Source: Whitmania pigra (taxonomy: Eukaryota; Annelida; Clitellata; Hirudinida; Haemopidae). Taken from it: a stretch of DNA of 64,000 bases. Below are positions 25,101 through 37,801 of the stretch, one piece after another. The stretch lies in NCBI GenBank assembly GCA_021613335.1, contig JAJTWR010000302.1, positions 1,092,501 through 1,156,500 of the forward strand, in the 5' to 3' direction. Below the pieces are notes generated by a model. It was not told where the DNA came from. It made no database searches and worked only from the letters and a program-made list of their open reading frames with translations. The position numbers and the translations under genes are program-made. Numbering within the stretch: position 1 is the stretch's first letter; the number at the start of each line of letters is the position of its first letter.

Positions 25101-26056
25101 AACTTTTAAGAAATATTAAAAATTAAAATCAAAGTATATTAAATGTTACACATACATTATGTTTCTAGAAAGCAACAAAAATTATAAAAACATAAAATGA
25201 GTTATGAAAGTAAAATAGAAATTTAGTGAATGTTATATTTGCAATGAACTACTTTTAACACATTAAGTGAACTGACTTGCATATCGTTTGCCTGGTCCCC
25301 CAAAATACTTTAACGACGCACACACCACCGTTGAGACATTTCTGTGCAGCTTTTTCTTGTTCAGTGCAGCTGATCTCCGACGAAGTTGGGCTTTGGGTGC
25401 TGACGGGCTGCCCTGTATTCGAACCGCTTCCATCATCAGGTTTTTTAAGGCAAGCTTCAACTGTTATGAGTCAGCAGGAAGAAACATGAAATTTGATTTG
25501 ATTCATGGTGAAGCCATGCATTACTACAATTTACGTGGAGAGATCACTTCGGTTGTTACCAGGGGAGGGGAAAACCCTCTTCGATTTTATCAGAATTATC
25601 CAAAATTAAGTGAAAATCATTTTTTGCCAAAATTTTGTAATGGCCCAATGCCAATTCAAGATTTCAAAATCAACAAAAGGCAAATCCCCTCCCCTTTCTC
25701 TGAAGAGGCATCAATGGTTATTGTCACCAATCATCAGTGATTATTTAACAAATAAATGTTAGCATGACTTTGATAATGTTATAGCATTAGCTTAGAGAAT
25801 GTTCAATTCATTACATTCAATGTTATTAAATTCTTTTACAAAATGAATTGGTTAAATGAATTTCAAAGCCACATTTACATTAGGACAATCCATTAAAACA
25901 AATAAGCCTTTTCAATCAAATAATAAGCCGAAGAAATAAATTACTAAGTCAATTTTGAAACGATGACATGATTTCTCAAAGATAAATAAACCTAAACTCA
26001 CCATGTTGAATGTATAAGACCAACAGTATGCCAAAATACTTTGATTTTAAATCCAT
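22120..26056 (-). CDS. Type I membrane protein with one EGF domain (EGF-receptor-ligand-like precursor)
   Basis: Five exons: 26056-26002, 25460-25277, 24927-24872, 23006-22907, 22384-22120; phases agree and give 219 residues. Residues 1-21 are a signal peptide (MDLKSKYFGILLVLYIQ...). A Ser/Thr-rich spacer leads to one EGF domain, Cys 50, 60, 66, 79, 81 and 90. The spacing is C-x9-C-x5-C-x12-C-x-C-x8-C with CLNGGVC and CPKDFEGSTC, close to the TGF-alpha/Spitz/neuregulin consensus. A short juxtamembrane stretch precedes a transmembrane helix at about 107-131 (IAGIVVGIVVLLALIGG). The 88-residue cytoplasmic tail is Ser/Pro-rich with a PPPY motif at 157-160, a WW-domain ligand. The EGF domain is split by an intron between its fourth and fifth cysteines, as is common in EGF-receptor ligands. 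Receptor binding is inferred, not shown. Confidence 0.8.
23007..24871. other. Intron of the EGF-domain gene
   Basis: AT-rich intron between the exon completing the EGF domain and the transmembrane exon. It holds a short (AT)n run near 23992-24008 and a perfect 7 bp hairpin AGTCACG/CGTGACT near 23320. No other coding exon was recognised. Confidence 0.6.
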
Positions 26057-26973
26057 ATTATACACGAATCAAAAATATGACTCTCTAGTTTATTTCCTAG
26101 TGAGTTATGTAGTAAGCGATTCTGTCGATAATATCAATAACGAATTGTTCGAGGTAACTAAACGTGCGCTTATCAAAAGCAACTACTTCTAATGGCTTAC
26201 AGTGATCTCGTACGTAAGAAAGATTCTAAATAACAATATCGAAACTAAGGCTGTAACTCATTGTTAGAAGGTGGTCACAAACAGGATTTAAATTGCTGTA
26301 GTTCGAAGCCTTTATTGCATTGCCTAAGCCAGCAGGGACCAAATTTCACCAGATTAAATAAGATGTTATGAATAGTAAACAAAGCAAACACCTGTAATGG
26401 CACAGTTTTTACATATTATTCAACCTGACCTTATTATCACAGTTCTCATTGGTTGATCAAGTCGACTATAGGTTGGTGTATTTAACGTAATCTTGCTACC
26501 TAATTGTGTTATATTTAAAATTTTAGATTTTTAAAGCATACTAAAAAATATTCATCATTTAACAAATTTAAGAACACCTCAAAAATTTGTTAAATGTGAT
26601 AAGCAAGGACGTTAAACATTACTTTGTTTATAAAATTGCTTCTTTAAAAAAAATAAAAAAAAGTTGAACTAAAAATTTAAATAACTTAACAATTTATAAA
26701 CTAACTAATGCACATGCGCGTATAGGGGGCCACGTATTACGGCTGTGAATTTGTTGTTTTTTCCATTCGGGAAGAGTTAGCAATTCTGGAGAATGGTTAT
26801 TTCATTGCTTGAATTCTTTTTTCTACTGGGTTTACTTTTTTGTAATGACTCCATCAAGAACCTAATGGACGCATTGAAATTTCATTTATGACATGGTGCC
26901 GCTGCTGTCATTTAGACAAACACCGTAATATTTAAACCATGAGAAATTATAATATGTTTATTTTAATCTTCAG
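26057..26973. promoter_or_regulatory. Head-to-head spacer between the EGF-domain gene and COPB2
   Basis: The first exons of two divergent genes lie at its ends, so both promoters and the non-coding first exon of COPB2 must lie within about 0.9 kb. A GC-richer patch near 26705-26745 is the likeliest core for COPB2. I see no clear TATA box. Confidence 0.4.
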
Positions 26974-29900
26974 CCTCTGAGATTGGATATAAAGCGTAAA
27001 TTATCAACCCGCTCGGATAGAGTGAAGTGTTCTGATCTTCATCCAACCGAGCCATGGATGCTTGTCAGTCTGTATAATGGCAATGTTCACATCTGGAATC
27101 ATGAATCTCAAGTAAGACTTTTTTAAGTTTTGGCTTTGGGGTTTTAAATAGTTTTAATAATTACTATAATTATAATTAAATAATACTAAATTAATTAATT
27201 AATTACAATAATTCCAATTAAAAATGGATACCGTTCAATACTATGAAACTTATTTTGCTTATCTTTTTATGTTTTGTTTTAGCATAGAAATATTATTTGT
27301 TCATGGAAATGCTTATGAGATTTTTATTACAATAAATATTATGAATAACACAGTTTATAACAACTCTGATACAGCAAATTCTTCTCTTTATCAATTTACA
27401 ATTTAATATTAGCATGAGCATTTAGTATGATATGAGCATTTTATTCATGGATAATGTACTGTTAGTTATCAATTTTATATATTTTATTGTTAATTTTTCA
27501 TCTGATCAGACTATGATCAAGTCCTTCGAGGTCTGCGACCTTCCTGTGAGAGCAGCTAAGTTTGTGGCCAGGAAGAACTGGGTCATAACTGCCTCTGTTA
27601 GTATCATGGATGTTTTTGAATTCTTGTTATTCTCAATTATTTCCATAATTGTTGAAGAATAGCATGTTAAGGTTATACGGTTGCCACTTGTTTACTTTCA
27701 CAGGATGACATGCACGTCCGTGTCTTCAATTACAACACCCTCGAAAGGGTGCATCAATTTGAGGCTCACTCGGACTACGTCAGGTCCATTGCTGTCCATC
27801 CAACACAATCTTTCATTCTGACTAGCAGCGGTGAGACGTTGCAATATTCAGTAATGTCATGTCCATGAGCACGGTTGACTAATGTATTAATTGTTATTGA
27901 TTATTAATAATTGTTATTTAATTGTTATTAATTGTAATTTATGATGGATCCTTGTTGTTCGATGTTCTAAATAATTCATGACAAATTTAATTGTTCAGAC
28001 GACTTGTTTATCAAGCTATGGGATTGGGATAAAAAGTGGGCATGCACTCAGGTCTTCGAAGGTCACACTCATTACGTCATGCAGGTGGTTTTCAACCCGA
28101 AGGACAACAACACCTTTGCCAGTTGCTCACTGGACAGGACCATCAAGGTAGGAGTTCTTAAGAGGGGTCTTGATGGCACTTTATTGTAAATAATCAAAGA
28201 CTTAAAAGATATTCTCATGTCATAAATGAGTAATTAATTGATTTATATGTGTGTTTCTGCATTTTAAAAAGTCTGCATCATTAGTGATAATTGCTTATCT
28301 TTAACCAGGTTTGGAACCTCGGTTCGAGCATGCCCAATTACACGCTGGAGGGACACGAGAAAGGAATAAACTGCGTGGATTATTATCACGGAGGAGACAA
28401 ACCGTATCTCATCTCTGGAGCCGATGACAGACTCGTCAAAATATGGGACTACCAGGTCAGTTGTCGATTGGGTAGTTTAAAGGTTTCGCTAATATTTTTA
28501 GCCAGGTGAGATCTAATCAAAATCAAGTCAAGGCTTTTGAATTGGACAAAACATTGCCCTGTTTAATGCATTATTTGTATCTTTCTGGTGATTAATTTGC
28601 ATAATATGGTCTTTTTCCATATTTTTATATTTAAAATCAAATTCAGAACAAGACCTGTGTGCAAACCCTCGAAGGACATGCCCAGAACATATCCTGTGTT
28701 GCATTTCATCCTGAATTGCCCATCATTCTTACTGGTTCTGAGGATGGTCTGTATCATTAATAATCTACTATTACCTATTACTACCTATTGATAACGATTT
28801 ACATTTAAAAGTTCATCTTAGCATTCCAATAAGTGAAATCAAAATGAACTTGACAGGAACAATCAGGGTTTGGCATGCCAACACTTACCGCCTGGAAAGC
28901 ACTTTGAACTATGGCCTGGAAAGGGTTTGGACCATAAGCTGCCTCAAGGGATCTAACAACGTGGCCCTGGGTTATGACGAAGGGAGCATCTTGATAAAAG
29001 TGAGAAAAATGCAGAATTAAATTAATCTGCCTCCCTATATTGACCTACATTGGTATCTCTTATGTGTATAGCTTGGCAGAGAAGAACCGGCGATGTCTAT
29101 GGATTCCAGTGGAAAGATCATTTGGGCAAAACATTCTGAAATCCAACAGGCCAACATCAAGTCGTTGGTTGATCAAGAAGTCAAGGATGGAGAAAGACTG
29201 CCGCTCAACGTCAAGGACATGGGGAGCTGTGACATTTACCCGCAGACGATAGCTCACAATCCCAACGGAAGGTGATATTGCAATTATGGCATGATCGTAG
29301 TTTTTTCGATTAAAAATGGCTAATTTCTTAAAATGTCGTCGTCGACAACAGGTTCGTGGTGGTTTGCGGAGACGGCGAATACATCATCTACACTGCCATG
29401 GCTCTCCGCAACAAGAGCTTCGGACAGGCGCAGGAGTTCGTCTGGTCGCACGATTCGAGCGTCTATGCCATCAGGGAGTCTGGCAGTTCTATCCAGATTT
29501 ATAAGAACTTCAAGGAGCAAAAGTCCTTCAAACCAGACTTTGGAGCTGAAGGTTGTTTTTGGAGGACCACGACAAATTGTTAATGACAATTGCGCAACAT
29601 CCGAGCGTAACTTTTCGAACCGTATTACCGTTGCATCCTTCGTGTATTTAAAAACGGAATCAATATAACGATAACAAAGTTCATTGATTAGTGAAATTAC
29701 CGAGGTTTTGAGATTTTACAGACGACGGTGATATTTACTTGTGATGATGATGATTTTTATTTGTATCTTTGTTATAGGTATCTTTGGAGGCTTTCTGCTT
29801 GGTGTTCGTTCAGTGAGTGGGTTGGCTCTCTATGAGTGGGAGACAACAACTCTCATAAGGAGAATTGAAATCACTCCTAAGACTGTGAGTTGTGATGATA

Positions 29901-32550
29901 ATGATGAGGATGACAATAATGTTAAGAGTGTAGTTCTACATAGTAATAATGATATTATTAATAATCAATTGATGTTATTAACAAGAATAACTTAGTTGTT
30001 GCTGTTGCAAGATAAAATGTTATTTGCCTCGGATGATGTTGTTGTATTGCAATTTATTAAGCTTTTCTGGAATGAGAGTGGAGAACTGTTGTGCATAGCG
30101 ACCGAGGACTCTTTCTACATCCTCAAGTACAACGTCGAGTCATTTGAAAAGTCCAAAGAAAACCCGGAATTGGTCACTGAAGATGGAATCGAGGAAGCCT
30201 TTGAGGTAATTGATGATAATGAAGAATGATAAAACCTGTGAATGATTATGGTCTTATAGTCAAACTTCTCTAGAGTGTGAAGATAATACCTTTTAACTGT
30301 TCTTTTTAGTTTGAACATCTCGTGCATCCGAGATTGCAGATAACGTTGAAAAATAATAGTGTCGATGAGAGTCATTATTCTGACGATAATTCAAATAATC
30401 GTGCCTTTTCATAACATGCGCTTTACTTTCGATGACTCGCAGGTGATAGGAGAGATACAGGAATCAGTGAAGACGGGTTGTTGGGTCGGGGATTGCTTCA
30501 TTTACACCAACAGCGTGAACAGGCTGAATTATTACGTCGGAGGAGAGATTGTCACCATTGCCCACCTTGATAGGTCAGCGAGATTATTCAAATGTCGATT
30601 TTTTTCTACGATGACATGCATTTTTTGGTGTCTCTCAGGATCCTGTATCTCCTCGGATACATTCCGGCCGACAACAGACTTTATTTGGGAGACAAGGAGT
30701 TGAACGTAGTCAGTTACTCTCTTCTGCTGTCCGTTCTCGAGTATCAAACGGCCGTCATGCGTCGAGACTTCGAAACCGCAGACAAAGTCCTCCCGACCGT
30801 TCCCAGAGAACAGAGGTCGAGGGTGGCTCATTTCTTGGAGAAACAGGTTCGGCGTATTGTATATTCTTTGATCACGTAGGTTCGCTAAAATCGCAAAAGT
30901 TTTGTCAATATATTTTCTAATTGCATTTGGGATGTTTACATTTAGGGATTCAAATCTCAAGCCATGGCCGTGACCTGCGATCCGGAACACAAGTTTGATC
31001 TTGCCCTTCAGCTCGGTGACCTGAAAGTCGGATATCAGTTGGCAAAAGAGGCAGAGGTCCACAATTTTCTTAATAGTTCTTGATGACTTGCTTGGAGATT
31101 GTCAAATAAAATAAAAAGTAAATCATAATAAAATGCCACTTTCAGTCGGAACAAAAGTGGAAGCAACTGGCCGAGATAGCCACGTCTAAGTGCGAATTCG
31201 GATTGGCTCAGGAGTGTCTCAAACAGGCCGAGGATTACGGAGGACTTTTGCTTCTCGCCAGTTCTTCCGGGGACAGGAATTCAGTTTTCCAGCTGGGATC
31301 TTTGGCCGAGAAGAAGGGTCAGAATAATGTAGCCTTCCTGTCGTATTTTGTTTTGGGACAACTCGAAGAGTGTTTGGAGTTGCTTATATCTTCTGGAAGA
31401 CTGCCAGAAGCAGCATTCTTTGCTAGGACATATCTACCAAGCCAGATCTCGAGGTAATTAGATTGCTCAATTGACTGATTTCAATTTGATCGAGCTTGAA
31501 TTCCAATGCTGTTTTCTCTTTCAGAGTCGTGGCTCTCTGGAGGGATTCTCTTGCCCAGAAGAATGCCAAAGCTGCTCAGTCTATAGCCGATCCGACTGCT
31601 TATGAGAATCTTTTCCCCGGGTTGAACGAGGCATTCAAGACGGAACAGTTCTTGGCTGCTGAGAGGGCCAAGGTCTTTAGAGCCAGGGATTACCTGACTT
31701 TTGAGGTTGCTAGATTAATTTTATGAAACGCACGGTCTTCCGTACTGATTGTGACCTAGGATTTTATTCTTCCAGTCAAATAGTGAAAGAGTTCCCATTA
31801 GTGAGATGCTGGCTGCAGAGGAAAACGGAACATTTGTCTACATTCCTCATGACCAAACAGAATTGGCAGACGGCGATGATTACATCGGCCACGAGGGAAC
31901 TCAGCCGAGCATCGATCAAGTCGTACAGGACAATGTTCGCCACTCGGATTCGTCGTATCGTGTCAAAGACAGTGATTTTGAAGTAGGATTCTTGTACATT
32001 GGCTTGTGGAATTCATGAGCTATTGGTTGTTCTAATACATTGCAGAGAATGATATTCTAATTTCAACTCATTGATGAATTTCGACTGATCATTTATTTTA
32101 GGCTCGGATGAAGGGCGAAAAATCTCCTCCACCTTCTATTCAGCCTAATGGCAATCCAGATGGCAGGATGGAAGAACCATTTCTACCTCAAGAGGAGACG
32201 AACTACGAGGATCTCGAGCTTGAGTTGGATCTCGAGGGTTTGAAGGTAGAGGAAGATGTTGACCCCTCAGTAAGTCAACTGATGGAAATCTCATTGCAAT
32301 AATGCTTTGCTGTAATTATTTAAAAAATGGGTAGCCTCAATAACAAGAACTGATTAGAGCTTTAATGGCAACAATGGTCAAATTTCAACTGGACCCTAAT
32401 GAAATGGTTTTTTGTGGGCACGTTAACACGTGTTTATAATGCAGATTGTAAATTGATTAATAACATTTACATGGTTGTATTGAAACTTTTGTTAGTTATG
32501 TTAATGCTCTTGTTTATTTTCAGGTAGAGGACATAGAAGATTGGGAGTGA
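26974..32550 (+). CDS. COPB2: Coatomer subunit beta' (beta'-COP)
   Basis: Nineteen exons join in phase to 960 codons plus a start in an earlier exon: 26974-27111, 27510-27596, 27704-27830, 27999-28147, 28309-28455, 28647-28746, 28857-28999, 29072-29271, 29352-29551, 29778-29884, 30062-30205, 30443-30573, 30639-30846, 30946-31056, 31146-31453, 31525-31705, 31776-31982, 32102-32269, 32524-32550. The N-terminus ([10 protein letters not shown]) is nearly identical to animal COPB2. N-terminal WD40 repeats follow ([45 protein letters not shown]), then the second propeller and the alpha-solenoid ([40 protein letters not shown]). It ends in an acidic tail (EDIEDWE). Beta'-COP is part of the COPI coat for Golgi-to-ER retrieval and reads dilysine cargo signals. 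The start Met is not in the 26974 exon; candidate ATG-GT junctions are at 26793 and 26893. A poly(A) signal lies at 32754-32759. Confidence 0.96.
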
Positions 32551-32811
32551 ATGATGATTTGTCAACAATCTAGTGAAATTAATGTCTATGATAAATGTTG
32601 GTTTAAACAATTAGGACCAAATAATAGTGAATATTGTCCCTGCGATTACGGTGATGATAACTGGTGTGTCAAGTCTCAGGTGGCTTCCATTCTGTTTCGT
32701 CACATTGTTTACTTTTTGAAAAGCTGTGAGGGAATCCTCACTCTTTTTTGTCGAATAAATGAATATTCAAAATATCGAGTCAATAAATATGCTAATGCCG
32801 TTAAAAACTTG

Positions 32812-33126
32812 TTAATCTCGTCGGTAATGGATTTGTAAGGCAATTCGTTTTGGATGGAAATTATGTCTTTGGGAAGGCGCCGCAGAAGCGCGAAGGAGCT
32901 TAGCGCTGCAGAACAACCGATCAATATGTCGAGACAGGCAAATTGAGCAGAGGAGATCTCGGAAATTCTTACGTCGTGTGTTAGCAAGCGAACTTTTAAA
33001 CTGGGAATATTTCTTTAAAAGACTCCTGTAGTCGTTTCTTAAATTAGATTGAATTACACAATTCATTAATCGATCTTGCACCTCCTGCAACTGCTTGATG
33101 AAGCAAGGACGTGAGAACAACGTCAT
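32812..33126 (-). CDS. Hypothetical 104-residue protein
   Basis: Open frame starting with ATG (MTLFSRPCFIKQLQEVQDRL) and ending HYRRD, in DNA somewhat GC-richer than its surroundings. The product is basic and Leu/Ser/Arg-rich with no domain I recognise. It lies antisense between COPB2 and RAB3 and may partly overlap their 3' and 5' untranslated regions. It could equally be a chance frame or an exon of something larger. Confidence 0.25.
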   Translation of the reverse strand: MTLFSRPCFIKQLQEVQDRLMNCVIQSNLRNDYRSLLKKYSQFKSSLANTRRKNFRDLLCSICLSRHIDRLFCSAKLLRASAAPSQRHNFHPKRIALQIHYRRD

Positions 33127-33407
33127 CGAATTCTGTCCCGTAAATGAAATAAAATAGCAAAAAACTGAATTAACATGAATTTAAAATAGTCTAATTGAAT
33201 TATACTCTGAGTACGATCTTGCTAAAGTAATATTAAGATTTCCATTGTCATCCACACAGTCCGAGGACAACTACCGCTAGTGAGGTTTCAAATTTTTAAA
33301 AGATCTTTCATTTAACAGATAAATATTTGTTCTTATTATTTTTTTTTAGATTATTTCAATATATACAGGAAAGGTTCGAGAAGGGGATCCTCTGAGAGCA
33401 GACGAAG

Positions 33408-35056
<1,649 letters not shown>

Positions 35057-35952
35057 CGAGAAATTGCTGGAAATTCATCGAATTATTCACCGTTAGAGAA
35101 AACGTTTTAAATTCATGACATGAGGGTACATTCTTCAAGATTTAACGTAACGTTTCTAATTGTAATATTTACATGTCTCCTTCAGATAACACCACCACTG
35201 AGAACTTCATATTTTGAAGGCTTAAATCTTTTTCCACGACTCACGTTTCACAAAATTTGAATATGAATTTCTTCGATTTGTAATAGTTCTGCGTAATCGA
35301 GCTTGAGCTGAGGGTAGTGAGGCAACTTCTGCTACGTAAGGATCCGTTTTCTTTCTCCATGCAATCGAATGTAATTTGATGCCGAATGTAATATTTATAT
35401 TTTCTATATTAAACAAATTAGCAATGTAATTTTGCGAAATTTTATCAAATTATCATTCACACTTTTAGATGACAAGAATTTCTGAATGCTAAATTATTTT
35501 TAAGTTTTGATTTTCGGCGCTGATTTCGCGTGCTTGCTTGCGAATAACGAGCACTAGCGCCGTACTTTCGAGGCCAGATGGCTATGTACGCTCTTTCACG
35601 CTTTTCAACAAAACTTTTTTTTAATAATATTTCTATTTTTATCAAACTCGGTTGTGAGTTTTTAACATTTCAGAAAAGATGAGCAACATATCTGACGTGT
35701 CGCGTCGTTTTTAAGTCGACTGATTAGATTGTCCGGCATGAAAGAGCTGTCAAATGTGCCAAGGTTTCGCATAGTATCTTTTGTGTCTGATTTTTTTTTT
35801 GAGATGATTAAAAATTAGTTTGAACTTAAACCGGCTTGTAACAATGTTACCTCCTGAATGTTACCGTGGAATTTTTGCTTTGATTCTGGTAATTTTGCGT
35901 TAGTCGCACTCAGATTAGGAGTGAAATAGCGTAACTCAGCCCCGGCCATTCT
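35057..35952. other. Convergent 3' spacer, nothing recognised
   Basis: Presumed 3' untranslated region of RAB3 and the spacer to a convergent minus-strand gene. The short open frames have no family resemblance. Confidence 0.5.
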
Positions 35953-36855
35953 TCATGTGTGGAATGATGACCTCATGTCGACCTTGCATCCGGTTTCATT
36001 GCCAACGCATGCGAATAACGAATTCAGCATGAAACGGTTATTCAGTTCTGATTGTTGACTGATTGCTTCATTAAGACTGTTTGAGTTATTTCCGTGAATC
36101 CCGAAAAGTCGTTGGCGTGAGCTTTCTGATAAGAAAAAATTTCTGGGAGATTTCTCAACACGCCTGCGCTTTTTCGATGATAAATCGAAAGCATTTCTGA
36201 GGATGGGCGGGACCGAGCAATTCCTTAAAAGCTTTAAACTCTGGAATAAACTATCAGTGCTTTGGCACCACGGTAAATAATTTTCAAAATTATTGTCGCT
36301 TAAGCACCCTTTTCCGTAGTCTTGGTGGATATGATTTCTGCTTTCTTGAGCTCCCGGAATGGAAATACTTCTGAGTCTGCTGCGAACTTCATTTCTTTGT
36401 AAACCGTCAAAGGTTTTCTCAAAGTCTTTGTTGCAGCTCAATCCTCTTCGAGGAATGATGTCGCAATCGATGAGTTCATCTTTTATCTTTGAGAACTGAG
36501 GTCTTAAATCTTTGTGAAAGTGTTTCCACTTGTTTTCGGCAAAAAATCTCCAGTGCTTGAAAAGAAATGAGCTTCCTATAGAACATTTGGGAGAAACTGA
36601 TCTGTAACTGCACTTCGTGTGAAATGATTCGTTCCTGGCTTTAAACTTGTGTAAGTCACATTTTGAAAATTTTTCAGATGAAACTTTTATTAGATTCTTC
36701 TTTGGACGTACTGTCTTGAAGACGACTTCACTAGCCTCTTCGTGGTCGTCATATTTGACTGGCCTCAGCTTTATCGTCCATCTGGGAGACCTATTATTTT
36801 CATAACTTATACTTTGAAGGTGGTTGATGTTACGATCGGGCCCCATAAAATACAT
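35953..36855 (-). CDS. Uncharacterised intronless protein, 300 residues
   Basis: Single open exon from ATG (MYFMGPDRNINHLQS) to a stop after DMRSSFHT. It is the longest uninterrupted non-repeat frame in the window. The product is basic and Ser/Arg/Lys-rich with scattered cysteines. A KKRRRVEK stretch near residue 230 looks like a nuclear localisation signal. There is no signal peptide, transmembrane segment or recognised fold. Every confident multi-codon gene nearby has introns, so this may be a retrocopy, a fast-evolving gene or an exon of a longer transcript. It lies between RAB3 (convergent) and the next minus-strand coding block. Confidence 0.5.
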   Translation of the reverse strand: MYFMGPDRNINHLQSISYENNRSPRWTIKLRPVKYDDHEEASEVVFKTVRPKKNLIKVSSEKFSKCDLHKFKARNESFHTKCSYRSVSPKCSIGSSFLFKHWRFFAENKWKHFHKDLRPQFSKIKDELIDCDIIPRRGLSCNKDFEKTFDGLQRNEVRSRLRSISIPGAQESRNHIHQDYGKGCLSDNNFENYLPWCQSTDSLFQSLKLLRNCSVPPILRNAFDLSSKKRRRVEKSPRNFFLSESSRQRLFGIHGNNSNSLNEAISQQSELNNRFMLNSLFACVGNETGCKVDMRSSFHT

Positions 36856-37801
36856 GACTACGTTAATCTAAACAGCCGTGGAATGTTTCTATAAATTTCC
36901 GGTTTGGAGATTTCGAGACTTGTCAGAAAACAGGTTACCATTCAAAAGCGACATCGGCAAATCAGCAAAAACTGGTATTTGTTCACAACTTTCCGAGGAG
37001 GTTCCGTAGGTCATTCAGAATAAATTAATTTAGTGCCGTACGATTATCGATGTTTAATGGCTTTGTTTGTTTACGTAAGAATAGATTTTCAGTGTATTGC
37101 TTAATTGCGTCTCTAGAAAAAAAAACACCTAAACGCTTCTATTTCCAAAAGAGTTTCTCACGAATTTGCGACAAGCTGGAGTTGACACCCCTGACTAATC
37201 ATATAATGATTTAGCTCGTTAGATCATTCCCATTAAATCTTATTTCCTTCCCGTTCGGATTGCGGAATCAAAACAAAAGTTTTGGATGCACGGGTTGCTA
37301 GTACCCAGTATTATAATTATCACTATTGCTGATATTAACGGATTTGAAAGTCTGACGTTTTATGTTTCTTACATGTTTCCTACAATCTTTCCACGAAACT
37401 GTCACCAATGCCACGAAGAGCCAAATCCAGATATAGGGATGTATCAAAATTGGTCCGAATGTTTTCGAATTTCGAATGGAAATAACATGGTGACAAATTA
37501 GCCGTTCGGAATCAACGACTTCAATAGTAGCAAATTAATAAGGCCACATGTAAAAGAAGAAATATTCTCTTGCAAAAACTTAAATTAAATTAAAAAATTT
37601 TGATTTTTGTAGAAGACATCCATAGAAACATCATAATATCGCTGCAGAATCTCGACATTTGCGTTAAACGAGGTAAGAAATTGCGATAGAAACAGCTGTA
37701 ACGGATCTAATACATTTTTTTTAGCTTCTTACATCCGACGTATCATCAGCGGACGGTCGAATTGTCTGGACGCGACGGTATTCGTCATTGTTATCTTCGC
37801 C
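36856..37801. other. Spacer, nothing firmly coding
   Basis: A plus-strand frame at 37286-37501 with a hydrophobic start and a C-H-Q-C cluster was considered (see rejected items). No consistent exon set was found. Confidence 0.45.

Noticed and set aside
37286..37501. Possible Ly6-type secreted protein exon (hydrophobic start, CHQC)
   Set aside because: No following exon joins in phase, and the cysteine pattern is incomplete.
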